This document shows, piece by piece, positions 22,266 through 31,612 of a DNA stretch of 64,000 bases. This DNA comes from Chara braunii (taxonomy: Eukaryota; Streptophyta; Charophyceae; Charales; Characeae), in the NCBI GenBank assembly GCA_003427395.1, contig BFEA01000075.1, forward strand, positions 2,414,859 to 2,478,858, read 5' to 3'. The position numbers were made by a program, and so were the translations under genes. The notes under the pieces are model-generated. The model was not told the DNA's origin and made no database searches. It was given only the letters and a program-made list of their open reading frames with translations. Position 1 is the stretch's first letter, and each line of letters opens with the position of its first letter.

Positions 22266-22310
22266 CTTTTTGCTTTTTGCTTTCTGCTTTTTGCTTTTTG
22301 CTTTTTGTTT
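22262..22310. repeat. (TTTTTGC)n short tandem repeat
   Basis: Five to six imperfect copies of TTTTTGC next to the right end of the foldback element. Confidence 0.85.
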
Positions 22311-22484
22311 CTTTTTTTTGAGAAAGGAAGTTTTTCGGCCTGCCGGTAGCTCTAGGCTCGCCAAGGCTCGGCATACCTGTGGCCGGAGGCTCGGACTTGA
22401 TAGCTGGGAAAGGTACTGGTGGCTCGTACCCTCTGTATGCCTTCACTGCTTCGTACACGGTCCTGTGGGAGCTCTCTGTATGCT

Positions 22485-22583
22485 GGGGCTAGGTCCCACT
22501 TGCACGAATTAAAAGATACTGACCGTAGATAGCAAAGATCAACGGCCGAAATCTCCCTGTTTGCGCAAGTGGGACCTTGCCCC
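22485..22583. mobile_element. Small inverted-repeat element, family D, copy 1
   Basis: 99 bp with ends GGGGCTAGGTCCCACTTGC and GCAAGTGGGACCTTGCCCC. The interior GACCGTAGATAGCAAAGATC and CAACGGCC is shared with 23492-23595. Non-autonomous, no coding capacity. Confidence 0.85.
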
Positions 22584-23344
22584 TGAAGTGTGGCAAGTGT
22601 GACGAAGGAGCCGCTTGACTCCGTGTGAAAATTTCACAACAACTAGAAACTATAAGGACTAATCGCGCGCTCACGGTTTCTTATCCCGCCAACGCCAGAC
22701 TCACCTTCTCGACGCCCCAGAAAAGGGAATCCCACGTTGTGCCAAAAAGGCATCACGATACCAACGGCCCTAGCTCATCAAGCTCATCAAGCTCATCAGA
22801 CAGACCGAAGTTCGAATCCAGACGCATCTGGACAGGATTCCTGAGATTCGTGGTTCCAAATCCGGAAGTCCATTGTCCCTTCACCATTGGACCAGATCCG
22901 TTCCACCATGTCCGTTCCGCGCAAGCCGCGCAAGCGGAAGGCCTGTTGGCGGGAATTGGCGCTCGTTTTTCTGCACCAGTGTCACCCGCGGCGTCCTCGC
23001 TGGATCGCACAAGCGGATCCAAGCCTGCCGGTTGAGCCCGGAGCGCGGAGGTCGTTTACTCTGAAGTAAGTAGTACTCAACAATGGGGCATAACTTGCCG
23101 ACTCAGCAGAAGTAGTGCTCAACAACGAAGCGCGTGGGAGAATACATGAATACATGCTGGAATCGGGTCTAGATTCGGCGGACACTGGAGCGGTGGTGAA
23201 CTGTTGAGCGAGAGCTTGAGCGCCATTCCCCGCTCCCGTGCACGCTCTCGATCTTCATCGCTTCCCCGCCCCTCGGAAACCCGACGTGCATCCCCTAAAT
23301 AAAAGGAAAAAATGAAATAAGTATTTCACTGAAGTGGCGGGGAT

Positions 23345-23450
23345 CGTTTCCCTGCCTGTCAGAATTTTCCGCCTTTCGGAATTTTCCGCCTTTCGGAATT
23401 TCCCGCCTTTTGGAATTTCCCGCCTTTCGGAATTTCCCGCTTTCGGAAGG
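23345..23450. repeat. 19-20-bp minisatellite, about 5 units
   Basis: Tandem GGAATTT(T/C)CCGCCTTTC units. Confidence 0.95.
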
Positions 23451-23491
23451 TCCAATTCCTGCCACTTGTGTGCGATTCTAGGAGATCCGGC

Positions 23492-23595
23492 GGGGCTAGG
23501 TCCCACTTGCTCGAATTAAGCGATATTGACCGTAGATAGGATAGCAAAGATCAACGGCCAGAATCTCTTAATTCGTGCAAGTGGGACTTAGCCCC
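23492..23595. mobile_element. Small inverted-repeat element, family D, copy 2
   Basis: 104 bp, ends GGGGCTAGGTCCCACTTGC and GCAAGTGGGACTTAGCCCC, inner arms CGAATTAA/TTAATTCG. A half copy of the left end may exist near 38972-38990. Confidence 0.85.
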
Positions 23596-23954
23596 CGGGC
23601 GGAGGTGCCACCTGACGTGCGTGGATTCTCTGTTCTGGGTCATCGATTACGAAGGGCATCGCTCCACTGAAGCAACTTTCCCAAACGTATGTAGACGTGG
23701 AAATGGTCCCGATGCATCCAAAACGTTGGATCGGTTCGAATGCGTGTGGTCTAAGCGAAGTCCAGATGCATTCTACATGTTGAGTAGCGGAGCCAGCGCC
23801 AAGGATCAACGCGCAGAATCACAGAATTTGAGGCAAGCGGAAAAACTTCCCCTTCCACGTGGTTTGCTGCTATTCTGCCCGCCTAGCATCCTTCTGTGTG
23901 CGGAGGGTGCTGTTCTTCTTCCTCCGCCGGTGTTCATCAGCAGGTACGTTCCAC

Positions 23955-24205
23955 CTCTCTCTCTCTCTCTCTCCTCTTCGGCCTCCTCCTCACTTTCCTC
24001 CTCCTCTCGCCTCTACTTCTCTCTCGCATTCCATCTCCTCCTGTTCTCTCTCCTTCTCTCTGCCTCCTCCTTCACCTTCCCTTTCCCCTCTCTCCCTTCT
24101 TTCTCCCTTTCACTCTCTCTCTTTCTCCTTTCCCTCTCTCCCTCTCTCCCTCCCTTCCTCCCTCCCTTCCTCTCTCGCTCCCTCCCTCTCTCCCCTCCCT
24201 CCTGT
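23955..24205. repeat. Pyrimidine-rich (CT/CCT) tract
   Basis: About 250 bases of nearly pure C/T. The frames across it (Ser/Pro/Leu/Phe) are compositional. Confidence 0.9.
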
Positions 24206-24254
24206 TCGTATGACTACTCCCGTACCACAATACGATAACATCTACTGGTACTTA

Positions 24255-24486
24255 GGGCATACTCACACTTCCGTCTTCCCCCGAACATAACGCACCCTAA
24301 AAATGAATGTATACAGGCTATATTTCCGGCCAGATACAGCCCAAACGAGGGTGCGTTGTGTTCGGGGGAAGACGGTAGCACTTGTTTACTTATTTCTGAA
24401 CGGAATTGCAGCCACATGCATACAGGTCCGGTCTTGAATGCGGTCAGACACATTTACGATAGTGCTGGTAGTGTGTGAATACGCCC
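24255..24486. mobile_element. PIF/Harbinger-like MITE, family C, interrupted by a family B MITE
   Basis: Ends GGGCATACTCACAC and GTGTGTGAATACGCCC are inverted repeats, flanked by TTA on both sides (24252-24254 and 24487-24489). TTA target duplication and a GGGC start fit PIF/Harbinger elements. The family B element at 24271-24375 sits inside it. Confidence 0.8.
24271..24375. mobile_element. 105-bp MITE, family B, copy 1
   Basis: Ends CCGTCTTCCCCCGAACATAA and GTTCGGGGGAAGACGG are inverted. The right flank is TA; the left TA is altered to TT. Same length as copies at 39299, 41828 and 56300. Confidence 0.85.
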
Positions 24487-24621
24487 TTATGTTCACGTCT
24501 TGTCCTGCCTCTCTCGGCTTCCTCCTCGTCGGTCGGCCTTCTCTTCTTTCTCTCCTTCTGAACTTGCAAGGCTCTACGTGTGACCCTTCTTCAGGATTCG
24601 TTTTAGTATTTTTGACTGCCT

Positions 24622-24650
24622 ACCTACCTACCTACCTACCTACCTACCAC
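24622..24650. repeat. (CCTA)n microsatellite
   Basis: Seven CCTA units. Confidence 0.95.
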
Positions 24651-24659
24651 TATTCCTAA

Positions 24660-25350
24660 ACCTATACAGACGACCCCTGCAAGCATAGCCACCTTTTACA
24701 ATCAAGCGGACGCATGTTGGCCTCCTCCCCCTCTCCCCCTCCCCCTCCCCCTCCCCCTAATCGGCGGGGATCAGGGATCAGGGACGGCGGTGCGATCGCC
24801 GGTGAGGTAGGTAGTAAAATCTGAAATTGAGAGTTTTACAGTATTTTTTTACAAAGTCATCCTCGGGGGCATACCACAGAGGTTGCAGGACTTGAATTTG
24901 AGAGAGTAGAATAACTTGCTTAGGTTAAAAAAAAAAAGAGGAGGAGGAAAAAGAACCCCTCGTTTTACAAGTCCCTTCTGGGGCGGGCGATGGAGATTAG
25001 GTCGTAATACGTAGGGCCTCGCTGCAGTACTCTCCAAATGGGCAAAATGAGACTGAATCCTCCCCTAGAACATGGAAAGATACATTGCCAAACTGTTTGT
25101 GTCTTTTGCGCATGTGGAGAGTAAGTGTAGCGAGGCACTTACATTACCAGTTTTAAATGCTAGTACCGCGTGTGCCACCACGTCCAATGGAGCGAGATTG
25201 GGTGGAGTAGATATCCATCGTCGGATCGCCGATGAATATGCTTCATACTTTGTGACGATATATATATATTGCGGGGCAGTCGTTGATGCTTAACATCAGC
25301 CGGGGTTAAGGTGGATTATTATCACTTAGTGTAATCAGTTAGGTAGGGGA
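24660..25350. other. Unassigned region
   Basis: A (CTCCCC)n run at 24723-24758; otherwise no gene or recognised repeat up to the ribozyme motif. Confidence 0.4.
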
Positions 25351-25354
25351 TTCT

Positions 25355-25424
25355 GCAGACTGTAGAGCGTTCATCCTCTACTGATTGATGAGTCAGTCGG
25401 TGAAACTCCGACGAAACAGTTTGT
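25355..25424 (+). ncRNA. Hammerhead-ribozyme-like motif (degenerate, type III order)
   Basis: Helix III arms 25355-25363 (GCAGACTGT) and 25416-25424 (ACAGTTTGT) pair over nine positions including G-T pairs. The expected cleavage position follows A25364. Helix I arms GAG (25365-25367) and CTC (25376-25378). Stem II GTCGG/CCGAC (25396-25400, 25408-25412) with loop TGAAACT, followed by the GAAA core at 25413-25416. Between helix I and stem II, where CTGATGA is expected, there are 17 bases containing CTGAT and TGATGA, about ten too many, so this copy is probably inactive. A relic with CTGACGT directly before GTCGG lies at 34199-34210. Confidence 0.65.
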
Positions 25425-25491
25425 CACAGCCGCTCGTTTGTTGTCCTCTTCTACCTCCCTCTCTGCCTACGGTTTACCGGGCAGCTCTGTT
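25365..25491 (+). repeat. Ribozyme-associated repeat, most complete unit (about 127 bp)
   Basis: Runs from the predicted self-cleavage point through the hammerhead core, then TTTGTCACAGCCGCTCG, the pyrimidine-rich body and GGTTTACCGGGCAGCTCTGTT. The final CTGTT could serve as the 5' arm of a next hammerhead, as expected for a unit copied from a self-cleaving multimer. Other copies: 14111, 14428, 26664, 34199, 34310, 34522 and 34880. Confidence 0.75.
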
Positions 25492-25590
25492 TGACTATAT
25501 ATATATGATTTTGTGACAATATGTATATATATAACTTTGTGACAATATATATATATATATACAACTTTGTGACAATATATATATACGATT
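25492..25590 (+). repeat. Minisatellite of TTTGTGACAATATATATA units
   Basis: Three to four units of (A)CTTTGTGACAATATATATA, attached to the 3' end of the ribozyme-associated repeat. A similar TTTGTGACGATATATATA occurs at 25249-25268. Confidence 0.85.
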
Positions 25591-25915
25591 CGATTGTGTT
25601 ATCTTCAATATCATTTTGAGACAGAGGGTAATGGGTTCGAATCATGTCACCTTGAGTCGAAAATAGAGGTGGGGTAAGTAGAGTAGAAGTGGTGAATTGT
25701 GCTGGTAAACAATCTGTCCTGTCGATTTCCAAATGTCGACAGCTCGGCGATCTGACCGTTGATTACGATGAGCGTTGGTAAACAATCTATCCTTCTATCC
25801 TTTTTCTTTTTCCTGCTAGCTCTCTTGCGTCCGCCTTCCCCCCCCGCCCCCCCCCGCGTCTGGCTCTTTGTGTGTGTCCGTACACGCCCATGTGATTGTG
25901 TGTATGACAGAGAGC

Positions 25916-25992
<77 letters not shown>

Positions 25993-26168
25993 CTTGTGTG
26001 TGTGCGTCTGTGTGTTGCAGAGAGAGAGAGCTTGTGTGTGTGCGTCTGTGTGTGTTGCAGAGAGAGAGAGCTTGTGTGTGTGCGTCTGTGTGTGTTGCGT
26101 GTGTGTGTCTCTGTGTGTGTGTGTCTCTGTGTGTGTGTGTCTCTGTGTGTGTGTGTGTGTGTGTGTGT
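25916..26168. repeat. Compound (CA)n / (GA)n / (GT)n microsatellite
   Basis: CA run to 25974, GA run to 25993, then alternating GTGTGTGCGTCTGTGTGT and AGAGAGAGAGCTT blocks and a final GT run. Confidence 0.98.
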
Positions 26169-26655
26169 AGTGGGTTTCCTTATGACAGCGGACGGGGGCC
26201 TGCCATGCGGCGTCCTTACTGTGCTGGCCCGCTTATTGATGTGCCGAATTTCCTACCGTAGTCAGCAATACTCGTTGTAAGGATGTGGTGCTTACTGACG
26301 ATGATATGTTTCTGCTCCCGTTTGTTTTTCATTATTCTTTGTCGTCTTTAGTGGCAGAAAGAACGCAGAGGGCTGCTACTGTAGTAGCAGTGCCGTCTTC
26401 CCTCTCGAACACGAACACAATTCACATACTACCGTTTCTGGTTCTGTTCAGTCATGATGAAGGTCCGTCGTGTGCGGGGGAAGCAGGGAGCCGCTGCGTT
26501 CGTGGCCTGATCTTAGTGCGACTTTTTTTTTTTAATAGTATATTGCAAAAGCAGAAATCCTTTATTACAGTAATAAGTAATACGTGGCGACTTTGCTATC
26601 GCTTGCAATGTCTGCAAAAAAATCACCCCCCTTGTTTTTTATTTTTCGATCAATC
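26169..26655. other. Unassigned region
   Basis: No recognisable gene. A plus frame at 26285-26674 is open but shows no family signature. Confidence 0.35.
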
Positions 26656-26663
26656 GAAATATA

Positions 26664-26765
26664 TATCGTCATAGAGAATCTGCTGTGAACTTTCCGTGAA
26701 CCGTAGGCGGTAGGGGGAGAGAGGACAAAGAGTAGGGGGGGGGGCTGTGACAGACTGTTTCGTCC
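26664..26765 (-). repeat. Ribozyme-associated repeat, diverged copy
   Basis: On the minus strand: GGACGAAACAGTCTGTCACAG, then the body with GTCCTCTCTCCCCCTACCGC and GTTCACGG, ending near TATATA. Only the 3' part of the hammerhead remains. Confidence 0.75.
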
Positions 26766-26867
26766 ATGTGTCTGTGGGATGGTGGGACGATGAGTCAGGT
26801 CATTTTCGACGTGAATGAATTTTTGCGAGCGTTGTCGAATCATACTTTATTCTGGATTATTGACCGN

Positions 26868-27485
26868 NNNNNNNNNNNNNNNNNNNNNNNNNNNNNNNNN
26901 NNNNNNNNNNNNNNNNNNNNNNNNNNNNNNNNNNNNNNNNNNNNNNNNNNNNNNNNNNNNNNNNNNNNNNNNNNNNNNNNNNNNNNNNNNNNNNNNNNNN
27001 NNNNNNNNNNNNNNNNNNNNNNNNNNNNNNNNNNNNNNNNNNNNNNNNNNNNNNNNNNNNNNNNNNNNNNNNNNNNNNNNNNNNNNNNNNNNNNNNNNNN
27101 NNNNNNNNNNNNNNNNNNNNNNNNNNNNNNNNNNNNNNNNNNNNNNNNNNNNNNNNNNNNNNNNNNNNNNNNNNNNNNNNNNNNNNNNNNNNNNNNNNNN
27201 NNNNNNNNNNNNNNNNNNNNNNNNNNNNNNNNNNNNNNNNNNNNNNNNNNNNNNNNNNNNNNNNNNNNNNNNNNNNNNNNNNNNNNNNNNNNNNNNNNNN
27301 NNNNNNNNNNNNNNNNNNNNNNNNNNNNNNNNNNNNNNNNNNNNNNNNNNNNNNNNNNNNNNNNNNNNNNNNNNNNNNNNNNNNNNNNNNNNNNNNNNNN
27401 NNNNNNNNNNNNNNNNNNNNNNNNNNNNNNNNNNNNNNNNNNNNNNNNNNNNNNNNNNNNNNNNNNNNNNNNNNNNNNNNNNNNN
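26868..27485. other. Assembly gap (N, 618 bases)
   Basis: Run of N. Frames reported across it have no meaning. Confidence 1.
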
Positions 27486-28080
27486 TGAACAGGTGGAGCT
27501 TTCCTTACCTCTTCCCCTTCCCCTTTTTTCCTTTTCCTTTTTTCTTTCCCCTTTTGTGCGCTCTGATTCACAATGTGACTATTATGCATATACATAATAT
27601 ATACTTTGCCTTTTAGCTGTGTGCAAGTGGGTCGATATGACACACGAGGGGGGGGGGCAGCCGCCCCTCAACGTACATCCACGTGGGCGGCCTTGTACGC
27701 AAAAGAGGTTCTGAACAGGAGGGGGAGTTGTAACTAAGAAGATAAAAACTGAATTGATTTTTTCTTGTGTTTTTCGCTTGTGCGCTCTGATATCTTTGTG
27801 GCGATATATACAATATATATGTTTTTTGTTTTTTGTTTTCTTGTGCATTATTATTCAATAAGGAAAGTGATTCCTTCGTTGCGTTTGTCGTCGTCCTCCT
27901 CTCCTCCTCTCCTCCTTTTTTTTCTCTTTCTTGTCCTTATTCTCCTCCTCCTCCTCCTCCTCCTCCTCCTCCTCCTCTCCCTACTCTTCAGCTGCCGGCG
28001 GCTCTCCGCTGCATTCGCGTTCTTTCTCTTCTCTTTCTTGCTGATTGATTCGCCCCGCTCTCCTCGTCCTCAGGTCCTCG
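27486..28080. other. Low-complexity region
   Basis: Pyrimidine-rich stretches and a (CCT)n run at 27945-27976. The phrase TTGTGCGCTCTGAT occurs at about 27555 and 27779. No gene recognised. Confidence 0.5.
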
Positions 28081-28081
28081 C

Positions 28082-28229
28082 CACATCACTGTCGAAGCGA
28101 AAAAAATACGAGTGCATCTTCCCGCAGAGAATGGCAACATGCATCGGTTACTATGAATAGCAACATGCATCTTACCACTTTCTGGGGCAGATGCATTCGT
28201 GCTTTTTTTCGTTCCGACAGTGGTGTGTG
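28082..28229. mobile_element. 148-bp MITE with about 38-bp inverted ends
   Basis: Left end CACATCACTGTCGAAGCG then a run of A and GAGTGCATCTT. The right end reads AGATGCATTCGTGC, a T run, then CGTTCCGACAGTGGTGTGTG, its inverted complement with few mismatches. Target duplication unclear; family unknown. Confidence 0.75.
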
Positions 28230-28375
28230 ACGATGCCATTCATCTGCACTGCTCAACCTCTTTCGCCTTCGTTTTTTTTCTTCTTCTCCCTATCTGTACC
28301 CTGCTGCTGTCGTTCAACTGTTCTCCTCTCGCTCCTGGCCTCCTCTCCTCGGCCCTCTCGCCTCCCCCCCTTTTC

Positions 28376-28435
28376 TCTCTCTCTCTCTCTCCTTCACTCC
28401 CTTTCCTCTGCTTTCCCTCAGACACAACCTCCCTG
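28376..28435. repeat. (CT)n-rich tract
   Basis: Pyrimidine-rich low-complexity sequence. Confidence 0.8.
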
Positions 28436-28465
28436 TAAAGCTGAGATTTTCGATTCTAGAAAGTG

Positions 28466-28577
28466 GGCCCTCGAACATGCATCTGACTGCAATGACGGCC
28501 AGAGCTGGATGAATCTGGCTGCAATCACGTCCAGAACTTTGTAGAAAAGGAGAGGAGGCAAGAAGCGAGTATATCCG
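28466..28577. mobile_element. Family C-related MITE, diverged
   Basis: Starts GGGCCCTCGAACATGCATCTG, shares CTGACTGCAATGACGGCCAG and CTGCAATCACGTCCAGA with the neighbouring element at 28594 and ends near CGAGTATATCC. Direct neighbour copy of the same family. Confidence 0.65.
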
Positions 28578-28593
28578 CGAACTGCCACACTCA

Positions 28594-28725
28594 GGGCATA
28601 CTCACTCACACGAGCACGTCCCCCAAACATGCATCTGACTGCAATGGCGGCGGCCAGACCTGGATGAATCTGACTGCAATCACGTCCAGAGCTTTGTAGA
28701 AAAAAGTCCGAGTGCGAGTATGTCC
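28594..28725. mobile_element. PIF/Harbinger-like MITE, family C
   Basis: Ends GGGCATACTCACTCACACG and CGAGTGCGAGTATGTCC, flanked by TCA on both sides (28591-28593, 28726-28728). 132 bp, no coding capacity. Confidence 0.8.
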
Positions 28726-28744
28726 TCAAGGCAGCACTGTCATT

Positions 28745-28862
28745 TGTTTTTTGCTCCCCCTCCTCCCCTCCCTTTCCTTCCTTCCCCTTCCGTCCCTACC
28801 CCTCCTCCCCTCCCTTTCCTCCCCTCCCCTTCCTCCCCCTCCCCTTCCGTTCGTACCCCTCC
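28745..28862. repeat. Pyrimidine-rich (CCCCTTCC)n tract
   Basis: Imperfect repeats of CTCCCCTCCC and CTTCC. Confidence 0.9.
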
Positions 28863-28941
28863 ACCTCTCCCAACCTCGGCTCTGGATGATAGTATACAGA
28901 AAAAAATATCATGATCGACGGTGTGGAAGAATTGCGCCCTT

Positions 28942-29063
28942 GGGTCCTCGCTCCACTACTCGACGCATGCACGAAAGACAAAAAGTACGGTGGTGTATCT
29001 TCCCTTGTTCTAGCGGGAGATTCATTCTTATTTTGCACATTTGGTGCGTAGTGGAGCGAGACC
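28942..29063. mobile_element. 122-bp foldback element
   Basis: TCGCTCCACTAC on the left (28948-28959) is complementary to GTAGTGGAGCGA on the right, with further pairing of GGGT and ACCC at the tips. Likely a MITE; family not identified. Confidence 0.6.
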
Positions 29064-29202
29064 CTCGGCCTTGGGACTGTGTGAAATGCGACAGTTGTCA
29101 TAATATAATGTCTGCTTCCGACCAGGCCTTCATTTTTTGAATTTTTAATATTTTTTTATTGTTTTTCCTTTTTTTTTTTTTCCAATTTTAGCTGTCGTAA
29201 TG

Positions 29203-29265
29203 TGCTCAGGGGCCATTGCTAATCTGCTCCGTATCGTTCCAATTTTAGCTGATGTCCTCAAGGAC
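29203..29265 (-). pseudogene. U6 snRNA pseudogene, 3'-truncated
   Basis: Minus strand: GTCCTTGAGGACATC, TAAAATTGGAACGATAC, then GATTAGCAATGGCCCC and GAGCA. The last third of U6 is missing and a T-rich tract (A-rich on the RNA strand) lies beyond the break. Confidence 0.85.
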
Positions 29266-29269
29266 CCAG

Positions 29270-29784
29270 GTCTTTATTTCATTTCACTCCGTTTAAAAAA
29301 AAATAAAAAAATAAAAAATCGTATCTGTATCCTTCCAGTTTATTTCACTTTCGCTAGCATGAAAAGAAAAAAAAAGAAAAGGAAAAAAAAAAGACGTAAG
29401 AACCAACAAAAAACCATGTTGAACCCTAGCCACACAAGTCATCCCCGTAATTTGCCACCGACGTGGGTTTAGATCCTCCCAAGGCCCGTTAGGACTTCTC
29501 CCTTCAACCTGTTCATGGCTAGATCAGTCGGTTTCAGGTCAAAAAAAGAGGAAAAAAATGAAAAAACTGAAAAAAAACTGAAAAAAAGATTAAAAAAAAA
29601 AAAAAAGGCAAAATCGATACGTTTATTTACAATTTCAGTAGTCCGGAAAAAAAAATATCGATGGAACTGTTTACAATTTCAGTAGTCAGGAATTTTTTTT
29701 TTCGGTGCAACTCTTTACAATTTCATGGCGTTTTGGCTAAGATCAAGTGCATATTTTTTCCTTTTTTTTTCTTTTCATTTCTTT

Positions 29785-29826
<42 letters not shown>

Positions 29827-30420
29827 ATATTAAAAAAAAAAACAATTTCAGTACGTCTACCCATCCGCCTCGCGCCTCACCATTTTGGCGACAACACTTT
29901 CGTTTTATTTTTCTTCTTCTTTGTCGTCTTTTTTTTTTTAATCCAATAAACCTCCGTTTTATTGGTGGGGAGCAGCAGCTGCTGGAAACCGGGTCCAGCA
30001 TCCCATCTTTAAAATGCAATAAATAAATATATTATAAATAAAGATGGTGTCTCATATATTATTATAAATAAACGAGGGCCGATGTGTGGTGTACTGGTGC
30101 TTTAATTAATACCCACGTAATTATGATGATCACCCAAATACCATTAACCAAAAAAAATAAAAAATAAAATAAGTGGACGCCAGCCAGCACTTCGTAAATA
30201 GGTTAAGATTTTTTTTTGACAACTAGCAAAGCGAAAAGTTATTTTATTTATTTATTATATCACATTATGATTGTTAGTTTTGTTTTTATTTTTTAGCCGA
30301 AGTTTTTTTGTTTTTTTTTAATAATTATACACCTGTCGGGGATTTATACAGTCGTTTTGAAAAAAAAACAATCTGCCACAAGCAACCAAAACTTGGAAAA
30401 GAAAACGGTTTTGATGAATG
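29270..30420. other. A/T-rich low-complexity region
   Basis: Long A and T homopolymers (29594-29606, 29786-29825) and the phrase TTTACAATTTCAGTAGTC(A/C)GGAA repeated at about 29625 and 29668. No gene recognised apart from the U2 fragment. Confidence 0.6.
29728..29754 (+). pseudogene. Short U2 snRNA-like fragment
   Basis: TTTTGGCTAAGATCAAGTG matches the U2 5' region (stem I to the branch-site-pairing segment). Only about 25 bases remain, followed by a long T run at 29786-29825. Confidence 0.6.
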
Positions 30421-30423
30421 GGT

Positions 30424-30591
30424 TTAAACAAACCACCAGTAGTACTTCCTAGAGTCGTGCCCGTTAACGCGCCACGATTTTAGGAAACGTACGGGCCACT
30501 ACAGGAGTGTCCAAATTCATCCGACTAGAAATGTTTCTAGTCCTTTTTTTTTTTCCGCGGCCGATAACTGGGCCAAGTACTGGTGGTTTAA
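30424..30591 (+). mobile_element. TTAA-flanked MITE, family A, copy 2
   Basis: TTAA at both ends, left end ACAAACCACCAGTAGTACTT and right end AAGTACTGGTGGT. Interior CGTGCCCGTTAACGCGCCAC and CCGCGGCCGATAACTGGGCC shared with the other copies. Confidence 0.9.
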
Positions 30592-30988
30592 ACCACCACG
30601 CTACCTTTCCCATATGTCGGCCGCGGGCATCTAGTAGAGTCTACTCTTGAAAAATAGCCGTTACACTGCCGTCGATGATATTTTCCATTTTTCATCGACG
30701 GCGCATGGCGGCCGAATTTGAATTTTGAGGCCTGCGGTGAGAAAGGTAGTGGTGGGGTTTAATAGAAGTTGAAATATAGAATATCAAAATAAAAATAGTT
30801 TCGATTTTTTTTTTTTTTTAACACCCTCGGAATCTGATGATCTAATAATTAATTATTAATTCTTTAAAGAATCTTTTCTGCGGCATGTCCAAGTTCCCCC
30901 AGGCCAGTTTGGCAATGTGGTTTACCCGCGTGATTACGAAATCCTAGGGCTACGCTTTTTTTTTTTTTTTAAATAGATTGTTTTTTTT

Positions 30989-31041
30989 GGACCTTTTCTC
31001 GATTTATACGTGTCATTCTTGCGCAGGGGCCATGCTAATCT
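30989..31041 (-). pseudogene. U6 3'-half pseudogene (first of three in tandem)
   Basis: Minus strand: AGATTAGCATGGCCCCTGCG, CAAGAATGACACGTATAAATC and GAGAAAAGGTCC, followed by an A run. The 5' half is missing. Confidence 0.85.
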
Positions 31042-31061
31042 CTTTTTTTTTAAAATAAAAT

Positions 31062-31110
31062 TTGACCATTTCTCCATTTATTTGTGTCATCCTTGCGCAG
31101 GGGCTATGCT
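31062..31110 (-). pseudogene. U6 3'-half pseudogene (second of three)
   Basis: Minus strand: GCATAGCCCCTGCGCAAGG, ATGACACAAATAAATG and GAGAAATGGTC, then an A-rich tail. 5'-truncated. Confidence 0.85.
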
Positions 31111-31136
31111 TTTTTTTTAATTCAATAAAATGAATT

Positions 31137-31212
31137 TGGACCTTTTCTCAAGTTATGCGTGTCGTCTGTGTGCAGGGGCCATTCTTATCTTCTTTGTATC
31201 GTTCCAATTTTA
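31137..31212 (-). pseudogene. U6 pseudogene (third of three)
   Basis: Minus strand: ATAAAATTGGAACGATACAA, then AGAAGATAAGAATGGCCCC, GACACGCATAACTTGAG and AAAAGGTCC. It lacks only the 5' stem-loop. Confidence 0.85.
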
Positions 31213-31341
31213 TATCCAGTTCTTTTTTCAGTTAAAAAAAATCAACAAAATCTGTGATGCACAGTCCTGCTTGAAGACTGGAGATCAGGGTCTAAGTATA
31301 TTTCTTTTTTTTTTTCTTTTTCTTTTTCTTTGTGTGTGTGT

Positions 31342-31427
31342 GTGGTCCGATTGACCACGGATCAGATATTAAAACTGATCAGAACAGATACTACACTTGA
31401 TCTTAGCCGAAAGGCCGAGAAAGGTAT
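31342..31427 (-). pseudogene. U2 snRNA, 5' 86 nt, probable retropseudogene
   Basis: Minus strand starts ATACCTTTCTCGGCCTTTCG, then GATCAAGTGTAGTATCTG, which includes the GTAGTA segment that pairs with intron branch sites, then the Sm-proximal stem IIa/b ending GTGGTCAATCGGACCAC. The 3' half, including the Sm site and stems III/IV, is replaced by a CA-rich/A-rich run. No plant snRNA USE element or TATA box at the usual spacing is seen upstream, so a retrocopy is more likely than a gene. Confidence 0.85.
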
Positions 31428-31612
31428 TCTAAATATATATTTCACTAAATCCGAAATCCGATATTTGTATTTATCCCCATTATCCCCATTATCCCCATTG
31501 AGAGGCATCCCAAGCCCATTGTGCCTTCTGGTCTTCAGGTAGACCAGCAAACGGCACAAATGATGTAGAGTCTGCAATTAAGGAGCATTACACTTTCGAG
31601 GCATTGGAAGTA

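Noticed and set aside
26766-27643. Long frames across the first gap
   Set aside because: Same reason: they exist only because N codons are not stops.
31342-31427. Functional U2 snRNA gene
   Set aside because: Only the first 86 nt are present, the Sm site and 3' stems are missing, and no plant USE or TATA at proper spacing is seen upstream.
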